This document shows, in pieces, positions 54,475-62,692 of a stretch of 64,000 nucleotides of DNA. Each line of letters opens with the position of its first letter. Positions within the stretch are counted from its first letter, which is position 1. The DNA is taken from the NCBI GenBank assembly GCA_000953695.1, contig LN554847.1, positions 1,451,311 through 1,515,310 on the forward strand. Reading direction: 5' to 3'. The stretch is from Aliivibrio wodanis. GTDB lineage: Bacteria; Pseudomonadota; Gammaproteobacteria; Enterobacterales; Vibrionaceae. The notes under the pieces were generated by a model that worked only from the letters and a program-made list of their open reading frames with translations, did no database searches and was not told the origin of the DNA. Made by a program: the position numbers and the translations under genes.

Positions 54475-56399
54475 TATGCACCCTTCACTGTTTCATTAAC
54501 AAAAAAACCTTGGAAAACATCAACATTATGCTCTGCTAATAGTTTTAATTGCTCTTGGTTTTCTACTCGTGACGCTATCGTTGTCACACCTAGATTTTGT
54601 GCTGTCCTAGAGATTGAAGCCAAAATATAACGTTGTTTTTCATCACTTAACTGATGAGTAAATAAATAATCTAATTTCACATATTTAGGTCTAAACGTTT
54701 TAATATATTCTAGTGATTCAAAGTTTCTACCAAAATTATCAACACCGAACTCAGCACCGGAAGATCGGATCACATTACACAACAAAGCGGTATGATCTTC
54801 ACTTTCAATAAAGGCTGATTCTTGGATCTCAAAATGAAGTAATGAAGCTATCGAACTATGTTTTTTCAATGTATTTGTTAACCAACGAACAAAGCTTGGA
54901 TTTTCAACACTACGAGTAGCTAAGTTAATTGCCACTGGTTGAGTTATTTCATCTGAACAGATGCGTTCAATCATGGTGCGGATAACATATTGGTCAAATA
55001 GCATCGTTTCATTCAACTGCTCTAGTGCAAATAAATATTGGTTCGCAGAGTAACGTTCATTATTTTTTTCAATAGCAGAAAAAACTTCTTGATGAAAAAC
55101 TGTACCTATACGAGTTGTCGCTAACTGTAAGGTAAAAGTAAATAAATTATCACTAATAGCTTCATCAACAAATTGCTTCCATTGTTGCTTACCCATCAAC
55201 TCATGAGCACTTTCATCAGCAATAAAACCAAAGTGCAATTCAGGATTTGAAAGTGCTTGAGTTAACGCATTATCTGCTAATGATAATATTTCTGTTGTTG
55301 TCTTTCTAGATTCACTGAATACTACCCCCAATGTGGCATCAATTGGGGCAGTTGCTGTTGGATCACCTTTAATGTCCTGTGCATATGCAACAATGTTCTC
55401 AGCTGTTGTTTTTAATTCTTCTTCTTCTATATTTGGAAAGATAAATCCAAATTCTGATGAATTAATCCGAGTTAGAATGACATTATTCATTGGTAATGTA
55501 GCTTTTAATAGGTCGGCTAATTCTCGAACTAACTGATCCCCAGCTTCATAACCTTCTTGTTCATATACTTTATTTATAAAATTAATTTTAAATATGGCTA
55601 TCCCACCTTTAGCAGAATCAGATAACCATGTAGTTAACTGCCCAAGAAAAAATGAACGATTTCCTAGCCCAGAAACAGGATCAAGATAAACTTTATCTCT
55701 TAATTTTTCAGCTTCTTTTGCTTGAGATTTAAAACTCTTAGCAATTTGTGCTGACATAGAATTAATGCCAGAAATTACCGCTTCAAGATCTTTCGTTTTG
55801 GGTTTTGGTAATTCATTATCAAAATTGTTATCAGCGACTTCTTGCATTTTTACAATCATTTGCTGTAACGGTGATAGAGCTCGTTTAACAACAAATGAGA
55901 TAGTAATTATACCTAAACCTATCACAATAAAGAAAGTCGTTGCTAGCTGCGTTAGAGCGCCCCATAACTGCTGATATGCATAGCCTGGGTGCGTAACAAT
56001 CTCAACTTCAGCTAATTGTAACCACCCGCTAGTGATGATACGACTTTCTGATATAGTCCGAAATAGATGTAGATCTGAAAACCACTTAGGGACTGTATCA
56101 ATAACTATAGGATAGACACGTACAATCTCATCGTTAGTATTAAATAATGTCAATCTAACTGCTGAATAGTAACTGCCATCAAATAACGCATTGATAACAG
56201 ATTCAGCAGCAACTTTATCTTCATTTTCTAAATACGGAGCTAATGCTAACCCTACAGTGTTAATTGTATTGTTTACTTCTGACCGTTGTTGGTTCTCTAA
56301 AAATATCTGTGTATTTTTAAATTCAATTGCGAAGACAGAGATCATTAATATTAAAAAAACGACTGTCATCCATGATACTAACTGTTTATATAATGTCAT
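54474..56399 (-). CDS. lapD: LapD-type c-di-GMP receptor controlling LapG
   Basis: The 641-residue inner-membrane protein has a first helix at 7-26, a LapD/MoxY-type periplasmic domain (about 27-150, containing YSAVRLTLFNTNDEIVRVYP), a second helix, HAMP, a degenerate GGDEF and a degenerate EAL. The GGDEF active site reads RINSSEF, and the EAL position reads EVFSA, so neither cyclase nor phosphodiesterase activity is expected. DNFGRNFESLEYIKTFRP replaces the usual DDFG segment. This is the LapD pattern: c-di-GMP binds the EAL-like domain and the output domain sequesters the protease LapG. It lies between lapG and lapB, 10 bp after the lapG stop. Confidence 0.95.
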   Translation of the reverse strand: MTLYKQLVSWMTVVFLILMISVFAIEFKNTQIFLENQQRSEVNNTINTVGLALAPYLENEDKVAAESVINALFDGSYYSAVRLTLFNTNDEIVRVYPIVIDTVPKWFSDLHLFRTISESRIITSGWLQLAEVEIVTHPGYAYQQLWGALTQLATTFFIVIGLGIITISFVVKRALSPLQQMIVKMQEVADNNFDNELPKPKTKDLEAVISGINSMSAQIAKSFKSQAKEAEKLRDKVYLDPVSGLGNRSFFLGQLTTWLSDSAKGGIAIFKINFINKVYEQEGYEAGDQLVRELADLLKATLPMNNVILTRINSSEFGFIFPNIEEEELKTTAENIVAYAQDIKGDPTATAPIDATLGVVFSESRKTTTEILSLADNALTQALSNPELHFGFIADESAHELMGKQQWKQFVDEAISDNLFTFTLQLATTRIGTVFHQEVFSAIEKNNERYSANQYLFALEQLNETMLFDQYVIRTMIERICSDEITQPVAINLATRSVENPSFVRWLTNTLKKHSSIASLLHFEIQESAFIESEDHTALLCNVIRSSGAEFGVDNFGRNFESLEYIKTFRPKYVKLDYLFTHQLSDEKQRYILASISRTAQNLGVTTIASRVENQEQLKLLAEHNVDVFQGFFVNETVKGA

Positions 56400-56409
56400 C
56401 TCTAATTAC

Positions 56410-57075
56410 TCATTGATCATAGTTTAAAATTGGTTGCTTTAATCGCAGGTCTTTATTCCTTGCTCGTAAATCATTCCACAAGCTAAGCCGTGAAGATTTA
56501 CCTGCTTGTTTCCCGTTACCTTTACCCTTCATTAACCATAAGTGTTTACCATTGAAGCTGTAGATAGGTAATAAATCTTTACGTCTTGTTGCTGGTTTAA
56601 TTTCTTTATCAATATTATCCAAAATTAAGGGAACTGAACCAGGGGTTGGATAATAAGCTAACACCATATGAAATTGATTTAGCTCTAACGCTTTAAGGTA
56701 AATTAATCGTAACTTTTTATCCGAAACACCAAGCTCTAACAAAGAGAAGTACTTAGCTATAGTAAAGTCTTCACAATCACCTGCGTTACTTCCAAGGAAT
56801 TCTAGTGGTGTAGCCCAATAATCTTTCTTGCCCCACAGCCTAATATCATCAACAAAATAAAGTTGATTAAAAAATTGATTAACTCTTTCTAGCTGCTCTT
56901 TCTCTTTTTTAGAATCCAATTCAGAAATCAATTTACGCCACGTTATTACCCTTTTCCCTGCTCTTTCTCCATACTCATCTTGTACTGCTTTTATCCAAAC
57001 ATTCTCTTGTTTTGTTAAAGCAATAGAAGCTAATGAAAATATGATTACTGGAATGGCTAACCATTTCACTCTCAT
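56410..57075 (-). CDS. lapG: LapG-type periplasmic cysteine protease
   Basis: The 221-residue transglutaminase-like cysteine protease (BTLCP family, PF06035) has an N-terminal signal segment (residues 4-20). The catalytic triad is C101 (NAGDCEDF), H136 (NQFHMVL) and D153 (LILDNID). Acidic residues near C101, such as D100 and E102-D103, occur in the family's calcium-binding region. LapG removes the N-terminal anchor of the giant adhesin at a di-alanine site and so releases cells from a biofilm when LapD does not hold it. It is adjacent to lapD, and the adhesin in this window has a fitting PAAG site. Confidence 0.95.
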   Translation of the reverse strand: MRVKWLAIPVIIFSLASIALTKQENVWIKAVQDEYGERAGKRVITWRKLISELDSKKEKEQLERVNQFFNQLYFVDDIRLWGKKDYWATPLEFLGSNAGDCEDFTIAKYFSLLELGVSDKKLRLIYLKALELNQFHMVLAYYPTPGSVPLILDNIDKEIKPATRRKDLLPIYSFNGKHLWLMKGKGNGKQAGKSSRLSLWNDLRARNKDLRLKQPILNYDQ

Positions 57076-57104
57076 TTTATCTTACGCTCCCAATTTGATT
57101 TAAA

Positions 57105-58496
57105 TTACTCTCGTAGTGCTGAGTTCTTTGTATTCATGATCGGCCTAATTAGATAATCTAAAACTGTTCGTTTACCAGTAATAATATCTACAGAAGTTGT
57201 CATACCTGAAATAATATGGAACTGAGTTTTGTCAGCAAGATCTTCTTGTGATGTACGCACTCGAACCAAATAAAAACTGTTTCCTTCTTCATCTTGAATT
57301 GTATCGGCACTTATATGTTCTAGAGTTCCTTTCAAGCCACCATAACGAGTAAAGTCATACGCGCTAAATTTAACGATTGCAGGTAACCCTGGTTTAAGAA
57401 AAGCAATATCTTGAGGTGCTATTTTTGCTTCAATAAGTAATGTATCTTCCGTTGGAACAATTTCAATAAGATCCATTCCAGGTTGAATTACACCACCAAC
57501 TGTATTTATATAAATTTTTTGAATCGTTCCTGTGACAGGAGAGACAACAACCGTTCGATTTACTTTATCTCTTAAACCTACTTGAGATTCCGTAAGGGCT
57601 GATAACTTATCTTGAACATTGTTTAATTTCTCTTGCTGCTCAGAACGAAATTTAAGGGCTGCATCAATTCGATTTAATACCGCCTCTTGAATTGTAGACG
57701 TTAAAATTGGAATTTTTAATTCTGTCGATGTTAATTCACGCTTTGTATCATTAACTTGCCGTTGAAGCTTTAATAATTCAATTCGCGGTACAACACCTTC
57801 ATCAGCAAGTGGCTTAGTTATATCTAACTCTTTTCTAGCTAAACCATAGCTTGCTTTTAAATTCTTAATTCGGGATTTAATTTCAATGAGGTCTTGTTGC
57901 TTTTGGCTGACTTGCTGATCAAAAACATAAATACGATTTTTTAAATTATTCATATCAGCTTCATATTCTGCAAGTTGACGTTGAATAACAATTGGATTCT
58001 CTTCTATGAACTCAGCATCAAATACTAATTTATCATTAGATATAATTACCGAATCTTTCCAACGTTTTCTGCTATTAATATCTTGAATGAGGATGCTATC
58101 AATTGATGCTGACAATTGTGTCGCACTTGCGGTTAAATTGATAAGCTGTTTTTTTCGCTCTCTAAAATCAGAACGAAAACGAGTATCATCAATTAAAAGT
58201 AATTGTTGATTTTGTTTTACTTGTTCCCCTTCTTTCACTAGAACCTTTTTTACTAAGCCTCCCTCCAAGTTTTGTACAACTTGTAACTGTGACGATGGAA
58301 TAACCTTACCTTGGCCCACAGTAACCTTATCAATTTCAGCCCATGAAGCCCACGCAATCGCAACACCAATAAAAACCAATATTATCCATAATAAAATTTT
58401 GGCATTAGTTGGCGTATTTAATAGTAACGCTGCTGTATTATCATCAACAAATTCAAGTTCATCTTTACTTAGTTTACTAAGTCCTTTTTTATTCAT
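57105..58496 (-). CDS. lapC: LapC-type HlyD-family secretion adaptor
   Basis: The 463-residue membrane-fusion protein of type I secretion has one membrane helix (about 34-54, ILLWIILVFIGVAIAWASW). The lipoyl-like motif is in EIDKVTVGQGKVIPSSQLQVVQNLEGG, followed by a long coiled-coil hairpin (about 110-300) and a C-terminal beta domain ending near the HlyD signature (IISGMTTSVDIITGKRTVLDYLIRPI). It bridges LapB to LapE. It is the first gene of lapC-lapG-lapD-lapB; the lapG start is 29 bp downstream of its stop. Its promoter lies in the region holding the parS2 cluster, whose nearest site is about 137 bp upstream. Confidence 0.95.
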   Translation of the reverse strand: MNKKGLSKLSKDELEFVDDNTAALLLNTPTNAKILLWIILVFIGVAIAWASWAEIDKVTVGQGKVIPSSQLQVVQNLEGGLVKKVLVKEGEQVKQNQQLLLIDDTRFRSDFRERKKQLINLTASATQLSASIDSILIQDINSRKRWKDSVIISNDKLVFDAEFIEENPIVIQRQLAEYEADMNNLKNRIYVFDQQVSQKQQDLIEIKSRIKNLKASYGLARKELDITKPLADEGVVPRIELLKLQRQVNDTKRELTSTELKIPILTSTIQEAVLNRIDAALKFRSEQQEKLNNVQDKLSALTESQVGLRDKVNRTVVVSPVTGTIQKIYINTVGGVIQPGMDLIEIVPTEDTLLIEAKIAPQDIAFLKPGLPAIVKFSAYDFTRYGGLKGTLEHISADTIQDEEGNSFYLVRVRTSQEDLADKTQFHIISGMTTSVDIITGKRTVLDYLIRPIMNTKNSALRE

Positions 58497-58632
58497 TTCA
58501 ATATCCCTAACTGCAGTGAATGAATAACATTTTCATTACATTAAGAGTACCGTACTTCAGTAATTCTCACTAGGTTAATTAGTTATAATTTGAGACGTAC
58601 CACTATGATAGGAAGTATTGATATCAGATAGG

Positions 58633-58647
58633 ATTTACAGTGTAAAT
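58633..58647. other. parS2 site 1 of the cluster
   Basis: ATTTACAGTGTAAAT matches the chromosome II parS2 consensus N-TTTACA-N-TGTAAA-N. It lies between lapC and tmcA, about 3.1 kb from parB2. It is the only site of the cluster with G (plus strand) at the centre. Confidence 0.88.
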
Positions 58648-58669
58648 TGAAAATCGGCGTTGAATAACG

Positions 58670-58684
58670 ATTTACACTGTAAAT
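58670..58684. other. parS2 site 2 of the cluster
   Basis: ATTTACACTGTAAAT is a perfect consensus palindrome with a central C on the plus strand, 37 bp centre-to-centre from site 1. Confidence 0.88.
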
Positions 58685-58711
58685 TGAAATATAGAGAAAT
58701 TAAACTGCTCG

Positions 58712-58726
58712 ATTTACACTGTAAAT
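58712..58726. other. parS2 site 3 of the cluster
   Basis: This is the same 15-base sequence as site 2, 42 bp further on. It is the last intergenic site before the tmcA stop codon. Confidence 0.88.
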
Positions 58727-58750
58727 TACAATGTCAGGCTAGAGGAATAT

Positions 58751-60856
58751 TTATGATTTACACTGTAAATTCTTAAGCATAAATTGGATTGATTCTCGAA
58801 CACTAGCTTCTGCATTCTTTCTTCCTATCAAGTTACACTCTTGGATAACCTCCTTCCACTCTTTTGCCTGAATGATTTTAGCTATCACCATCTGCTGTTG
58901 AACCTCAGATAAAATAGAAAGTTTTCTTATATTGGATAAGATAAACCAACGAAGTTCATATTGAATTAACTCGAAACCTAGACCACCAGATATAAAAATA
59001 TGTAATCGCTTTTCCATTAACGGTGTGATGACTTCTGTCTTAGAAACACCATGAACTAAACTAATTACATCTTTATACGCAAGTTCAGAAAATGTAGATA
59101 ATAATTGCTCAGGAAATTCGGTATTAAAATACGATTCAGCAATAGATAACCAAACCGTTGATTTTTTACTAAGTGGCTTTATTGCTAGCAATGAGTGCGT
59201 ACCACTAGATTTATCTTTGCTTATCCCTAACCGTACAAATTGAAAGTCTAAACTATTCCAAAAATAGTTAAGTTCAGCCGTTGAACCAAAGCTAGTACTC
59301 AGATAGTCAACATTATTTTTTTCATAATATTGCTCAATAGCTTTAATAAATTGAGATCCTATACCGCACTGTTGGTAACAAGGTTCAACTGCTACCCTCA
59401 TTATACGCATTGTTGATTGTGTACCAGGTTCATCAATACATAATGTTTGAGACAAAGATACTGCAGCTAAATGACCTTTTGGACGACGTTTGCCATATTG
59501 AACATCATTAATAAGCTCAATATCAAGCTCTCCTTCTTTTGATAATAACGCACAACTTACAAGCTCCTCAGTCTCTATATCTATTCCAACCCAGCAACAA
59601 AGCGAAGGATCTGTAAGTAACGATAACCAATCATTCGGTGATGTCTGATAGTGAGCAGATACTAATAATGAGAATACAGACTGAGCTAAGGTTACATTAT
59701 TGATTAACTCAATCGTTGATAAGCATTGAAACGTAAGAGGAGATAATGACTTATTAGTAGGAATAAGTGCTGATTTCGATTTGTGCTCTAACAAAAATAC
59801 AGATGATAACCAGCTTTCTAACGGGTCATTTATGTTCCACCTAATTGGTTGCTTCATTTCTATTGAACGATAGTTTGGTCTGATTTGTAAAAGCTGCTGT
59901 TTAAATTTAATTTCAAATCCACGCCCAGTTCCTTCATAGCCATTAATCGTGGTAGAGAAAATCATTCGTGAATATTGCTTAGCTAAAGAAAGTAGCATTG
60001 GAGCAGGAATTGCAGCAGCTTCATCGACACATAGTAAATCCAGGTTTTGAGGATTTCTAAGTAATTCATCTGGTGAAATATAAATAATATGAGCTTTATT
60101 AATCGTTAATTGATGTTTACTGCTACTAACCTCAGCTCCATTAATTAAAGCCACACGCTCTGCATGAGCAAATATTTCATCAACACTAACGCGTAGTGGT
60201 GCTGTTATCCCTATTGTAATATTTCGTGTCATAGCTAACTCAGCAATAGATATACCAATAGCAGAAGATTTACCTCTTCCTCGATCAGCTGTCATCACTA
60301 ATGGCCTTTTTGAATGCCCTGTTACTGTTTTCTTTATTGCTGCTACAGCTTGTTCCTGATCTAAAGATCGATAACCAGATTTAAGTTCAGAAAAATCATT
60401 CGTATTTAAAATCGGCTTTGAAGGTAATAATAAGTTACTGTCAGATTCGACTAAATGAACCATCTGTTGAGTAAATAGAGATAACCATTGCCTAACAAAT
60501 AAAGGTAAAGCAGAATCACTCGATTGAATAAAGAAAACTAACCCACCGCCAACAACTGTTCCACAAACCGCATTAATCGCGTTTGCATTAAACTCATGAG
60601 ATATATCGATAACTAAACAATCCGTTTCTTGGCCTAGTTTTTTTAATGCAGACTTCATCGGAAAAGTCGCAAAACCAGGGATAGTTAAATCACCATAAAG
60701 CTCAATATGAATAAAACGAGAAGATTGCTTAACTAAAAATGCTTCGATCAACGACTCACACCAAGATTTAGAGCCTTCAAGTAGTATTGGATAACGAATG
60801 TAACCACTAGCAGCGTAAGAAGAAAGAGTATTTAAAAACGACAGCACAGAATGCAT
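58751..60856 (-). CDS. tmcA: tRNA(Met) cytidine acetyltransferase TmcA
   Basis: TmcA acetylates the wobble cytidine of elongator tRNA-Met (ac4C34), using acetyl-CoA and ATP. The 701-residue product from the ATG at 60856 has an N-terminal TmcA_N domain and a RecD-like ATPase with Walker A DRGRGKSSAIG and Walker B-like LLCVDEAAAIPAP. A GNAT domain follows (MRIMRVAVEPCYQQCGIGSQFI), then a C-terminal tRNA-binding region. The ATG at 60856 aligns with the E. coli start; ATG codons at 60871 and 60988 extend it, the latter into a spurious hydrophobic leader. Its last codons contain a parS2 site. Confidence 0.93.
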   Translation of the reverse strand: MHSVLSFLNTLSSYAASGYIRYPILLEGSKSWCESLIEAFLVKQSSRFIHIELYGDLTIPGFATFPMKSALKKLGQETDCLVIDISHEFNANAINAVCGTVVGGGLVFFIQSSDSALPLFVRQWLSLFTQQMVHLVESDSNLLLPSKPILNTNDFSELKSGYRSLDQEQAVAAIKKTVTGHSKRPLVMTADRGRGKSSAIGISIAELAMTRNITIGITAPLRVSVDEIFAHAERVALINGAEVSSSKHQLTINKAHIIYISPDELLRNPQNLDLLCVDEAAAIPAPMLLSLAKQYSRMIFSTTINGYEGTGRGFEIKFKQQLLQIRPNYRSIEMKQPIRWNINDPLESWLSSVFLLEHKSKSALIPTNKSLSPLTFQCLSTIELINNVTLAQSVFSLLVSAHYQTSPNDWLSLLTDPSLCCWVGIDIETEELVSCALLSKEGELDIELINDVQYGKRRPKGHLAAVSLSQTLCIDEPGTQSTMRIMRVAVEPCYQQCGIGSQFIKAIEQYYEKNNVDYLSTSFGSTAELNYFWNSLDFQFVRLGISKDKSSGTHSLLAIKPLSKKSTVWLSIAESYFNTEFPEQLLSTFSELAYKDVISLVHGVSKTEVITPLMEKRLHIFISGGLGFELIQYELRWFILSNIRKLSILSEVQQQMVIAKIIQAKEWKEVIQECNLIGRKNAEASVRESIQFMLKNLQCKS
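58756..58770. other. parS2 site 4, inside the tmcA 3' end
   Basis: This is the same 15-base sequence as sites 2 and 3, 44 bp beyond site 3. It lies within the last codons of tmcA (minus strand), encoding part of the terminal NLQCKS residues, so a centromere site has been accommodated in coding sequence. Confidence 0.88.
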
Positions 60857-61015
60857 TGAAGAAAAGTCCATTAAGAAAAGGAGTAAATTAAGGATAAAGT
60901 GTAGCATGAGATGAATATTTTCTTTCAATCTAAGCAAAGAAAATATGACGGAATAAATAGAGAGAAGTATAATGAACGCTACATTCAAGACCTCATTATT
61001 TATTTAGGAAGCACC

Positions 61016-61588
61016 ATGTATTTAAGTCAACTTACTCAGCCTATTTACCAAAAGTTATATCAAGATATCGAGCAATTCAGAAGTACTTTTGACTTAGCAG
61101 TAGAAGCTCCAGAATCATTAGATGAAAAGAATGACTTACTACACACCTCATTAGCAATTGAAGAACTAACTGAGTTAGCAGAAGCAGACAGTAAAATTGA
61201 ACAAGCAGATGCAATTATAGATACTGTTTACGTTTTAATGGGACGTGCGGTACATTTAGGCACTAAGAATTTAGAAGATAATTTAAGTATCTCATACTTA
61301 ATTGACCTTCTATTAAACGTTGCCAAAAACTTAGATATTGAATTTTTACCTTGCTGGAATGAAGTTCATTCAAGCAACATGAGTAAAGTATGCAAAACAG
61401 AAGAAGAATACCAAGCAACAAAGGCATTCTATTCAGAGCAAGGTATCGAGCTGATGTCGACAGAAAAAGGCGGATTCATTATTGCAAAATGCGCTAAAAA
61501 TGTTGAATTAGAGAACAAAGTGATCAAACAAGGTAAAGTATTGAAATCAGTAAACTACCGTCCTGCTGATCTTGCACCATTAGTTTAG
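61016..61588 (+). CDS. MazG/PRA-PH-like all-alpha pyrophosphohydrolase
   Basis: The 190-residue protein has the metal-binding pattern of all-alpha NTP pyrophosphatases: EELTELAEAD with E-x-x-E, then EQADAIIDTVYVLMG with E-x-x-D (about residues 42-68). The PRA-PH/MazG-like group (PF01503) fits best, and similar vibrio proteins are annotated as phosphoribosyl-ATP pyrophosphohydrolase-like. It is not HisE, which lies in the his operon. It may cleave a non-canonical nucleotide. The ATG at 61016 follows TAGGAAG; the open frame to 60911 lacks a ribosome-binding site and overlaps the tmcA upstream region. It is divergent from tmcA and convergent with parB2. Confidence 0.8.
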   Translation: MYLSQLTQPIYQKLYQDIEQFRSTFDLAVEAPESLDEKNDLLHTSLAIEELTELAEADSKIEQADAIIDTVYVLMGRAVHLGTKNLEDNLSISYLIDLLLNVAKNLDIEFLPCWNEVHSSNMSKVCKTEEEYQATKAFYSEQGIELMSTEKGGFIIAKCAKNVELENKVIKQGKVLKSVNYRPADLAPLV

Positions 61589-61648
61589 TATTAAATTTTT
61601 GAGTCAATATAAATAATTGAATACTTATTTATATTGTATATCAGTAAA

Positions 61649-61689
61649 AAAAAGAGCCAGACTTAGTTAACTAAATCTGGCTCTTTTTA
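61649..61689. terminator. Bidirectional terminator beside parB2
   Basis: AAAAAGAGCCAGA (61649-61661) and TCTGGCTCTTTTT (61676-61688) form a 13-bp stem extended inside by TTAG/CTAA, with T-runs both ways, between convergent genes. Confidence 0.88.
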
Positions 61690-61714
61690 TTTAATATATT
61701 AAGATAAAACTAAG

Positions 61715-62689
61715 TTAAGACACTTTCTCACTAATGTACGCAAGAATATCTTCCATTAATGCATCATCTACTTTCTTCAAATTTAACGTCAAAGCCGAAC
61801 CTTTACGTTTATATGAAGCTCGACCTTTTACCAGTTCAGTACTTAGAGGTTTAGATACTTCTTTTTTTGGTAACAAGTCTTCAACCCAAACCTCAATAAG
61901 TTCTGTTACTTCTTTAGTCATTCGGCTTACACCAAGAGCTGTAGAACGCGTCCAAACGGCACCTTGTTCACCAGCACATTGCCCAAGTAAGATTTTCTGT
62001 TCTCCTCCTGAAAGCGTGTTATAGAGCTTATGAAGCTTAACAACAGTAGGACGACCAATTTCACTTACACTTGGATATGCTTGTAATAACTCTAAAGGCA
62101 ATGTGGCAGCTTTTAATGCCCCGCTAACCAATGCTTCACTACACTGACATACTTTTGCTAATTCTTTTTGATCTGCTACATCACCACGAGCAAGCATAGC
62201 ATGCATTTCTTTACCACGTTCATACAACGATAATGGTTTATGAGCATTGGCAACATCTGAAAGAAATTTGGCATGTGTAGTATTTATGCCTTCAGCAACA
62301 TAAATTAAAAAGTCTTGTTCTGCCAATATACATGACATACGACGACGGCTACCGTCTAATACTTCAATTTTTCCGCCATCAACAATACGACCAACAGCAG
62401 GATATTGCTGACCTCGATCACGTAGAGTAGTTAAAATATCAGATAGAGCATGTTCAGTTAAAAAAGACTGTTCACGAGCATTCTCAGCAAAAACAACCGT
62501 AGAATTCTTTATTTCATTTGCAGGGATTTTACGTAATTCAAACGTAACCATGTCCTCCCCTGCAACTGCTAATTCAATAACTTGAGCTTGAGATTTTGCA
62601 GCTTTCTGCGCTTCAACAGGTGTAGTAGCTCTACGCTTATTTGTTTTACCAAATAACTTTGCATTTAAATCAGAAGTTTTAATTGCCAT
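61715..62689 (-). CDS. parB2: Chromosome II partition protein ParB2
   Basis: The 324-residue centromere-binding protein of chromosome II is about the size I recall for V. cholerae ParB2. The ParB/Srx-type N-terminal domain holds the RDRGQQYPAVGRIV and EVLDGSRRRMSCILAEQDF motifs (about 88-125), where ParB proteins bind CTP. A helix-turn-helix follows (YERGKEMHAMLARG to LAKVCQCSEALVSGALKAA), then a C-terminal dimerisation part. It should bind the parS2 palindromes at 58633-58770 and 18992-19006 and spread along flanking DNA. GGGGAG precedes the ATG at 62689, three bases after the parA2 stop. Confidence 0.93.
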   Translation of the reverse strand: MAIKTSDLNAKLFGKTNKRRATTPVEAQKAAKSQAQVIELAVAGEDMVTFELRKIPANEIKNSTVVFAENAREQSFLTEHALSDILTTLRDRGQQYPAVGRIVDGGKIEVLDGSRRRMSCILAEQDFLIYVAEGINTTHAKFLSDVANAHKPLSLYERGKEMHAMLARGDVADQKELAKVCQCSEALVSGALKAATLPLELLQAYPSVSEIGRPTVVKLHKLYNTLSGGEQKILLGQCAGEQGAVWTRSTALGVSRMTKEVTELIEVWVEDLLPKKEVSKPLSTELVKGRASYKRKGSALTLNLKKVDDALMEDILAYISEKVS

Positions 62690-62692
62690 GGA

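Noticed and set aside
60857..60988. Hydrophobic N-terminal extension of TmcA that looks like a membrane segment
   Set aside because: TmcA is cytoplasmic and its family start aligns near 60856; the extension overlaps the divergent promoter region.
60911..61015. 35-residue upstream extension of the pyrophosphohydrolase gene
   Set aside because: There is no ribosome-binding site, while TAGGAAG directly precedes the ATG at 61016.
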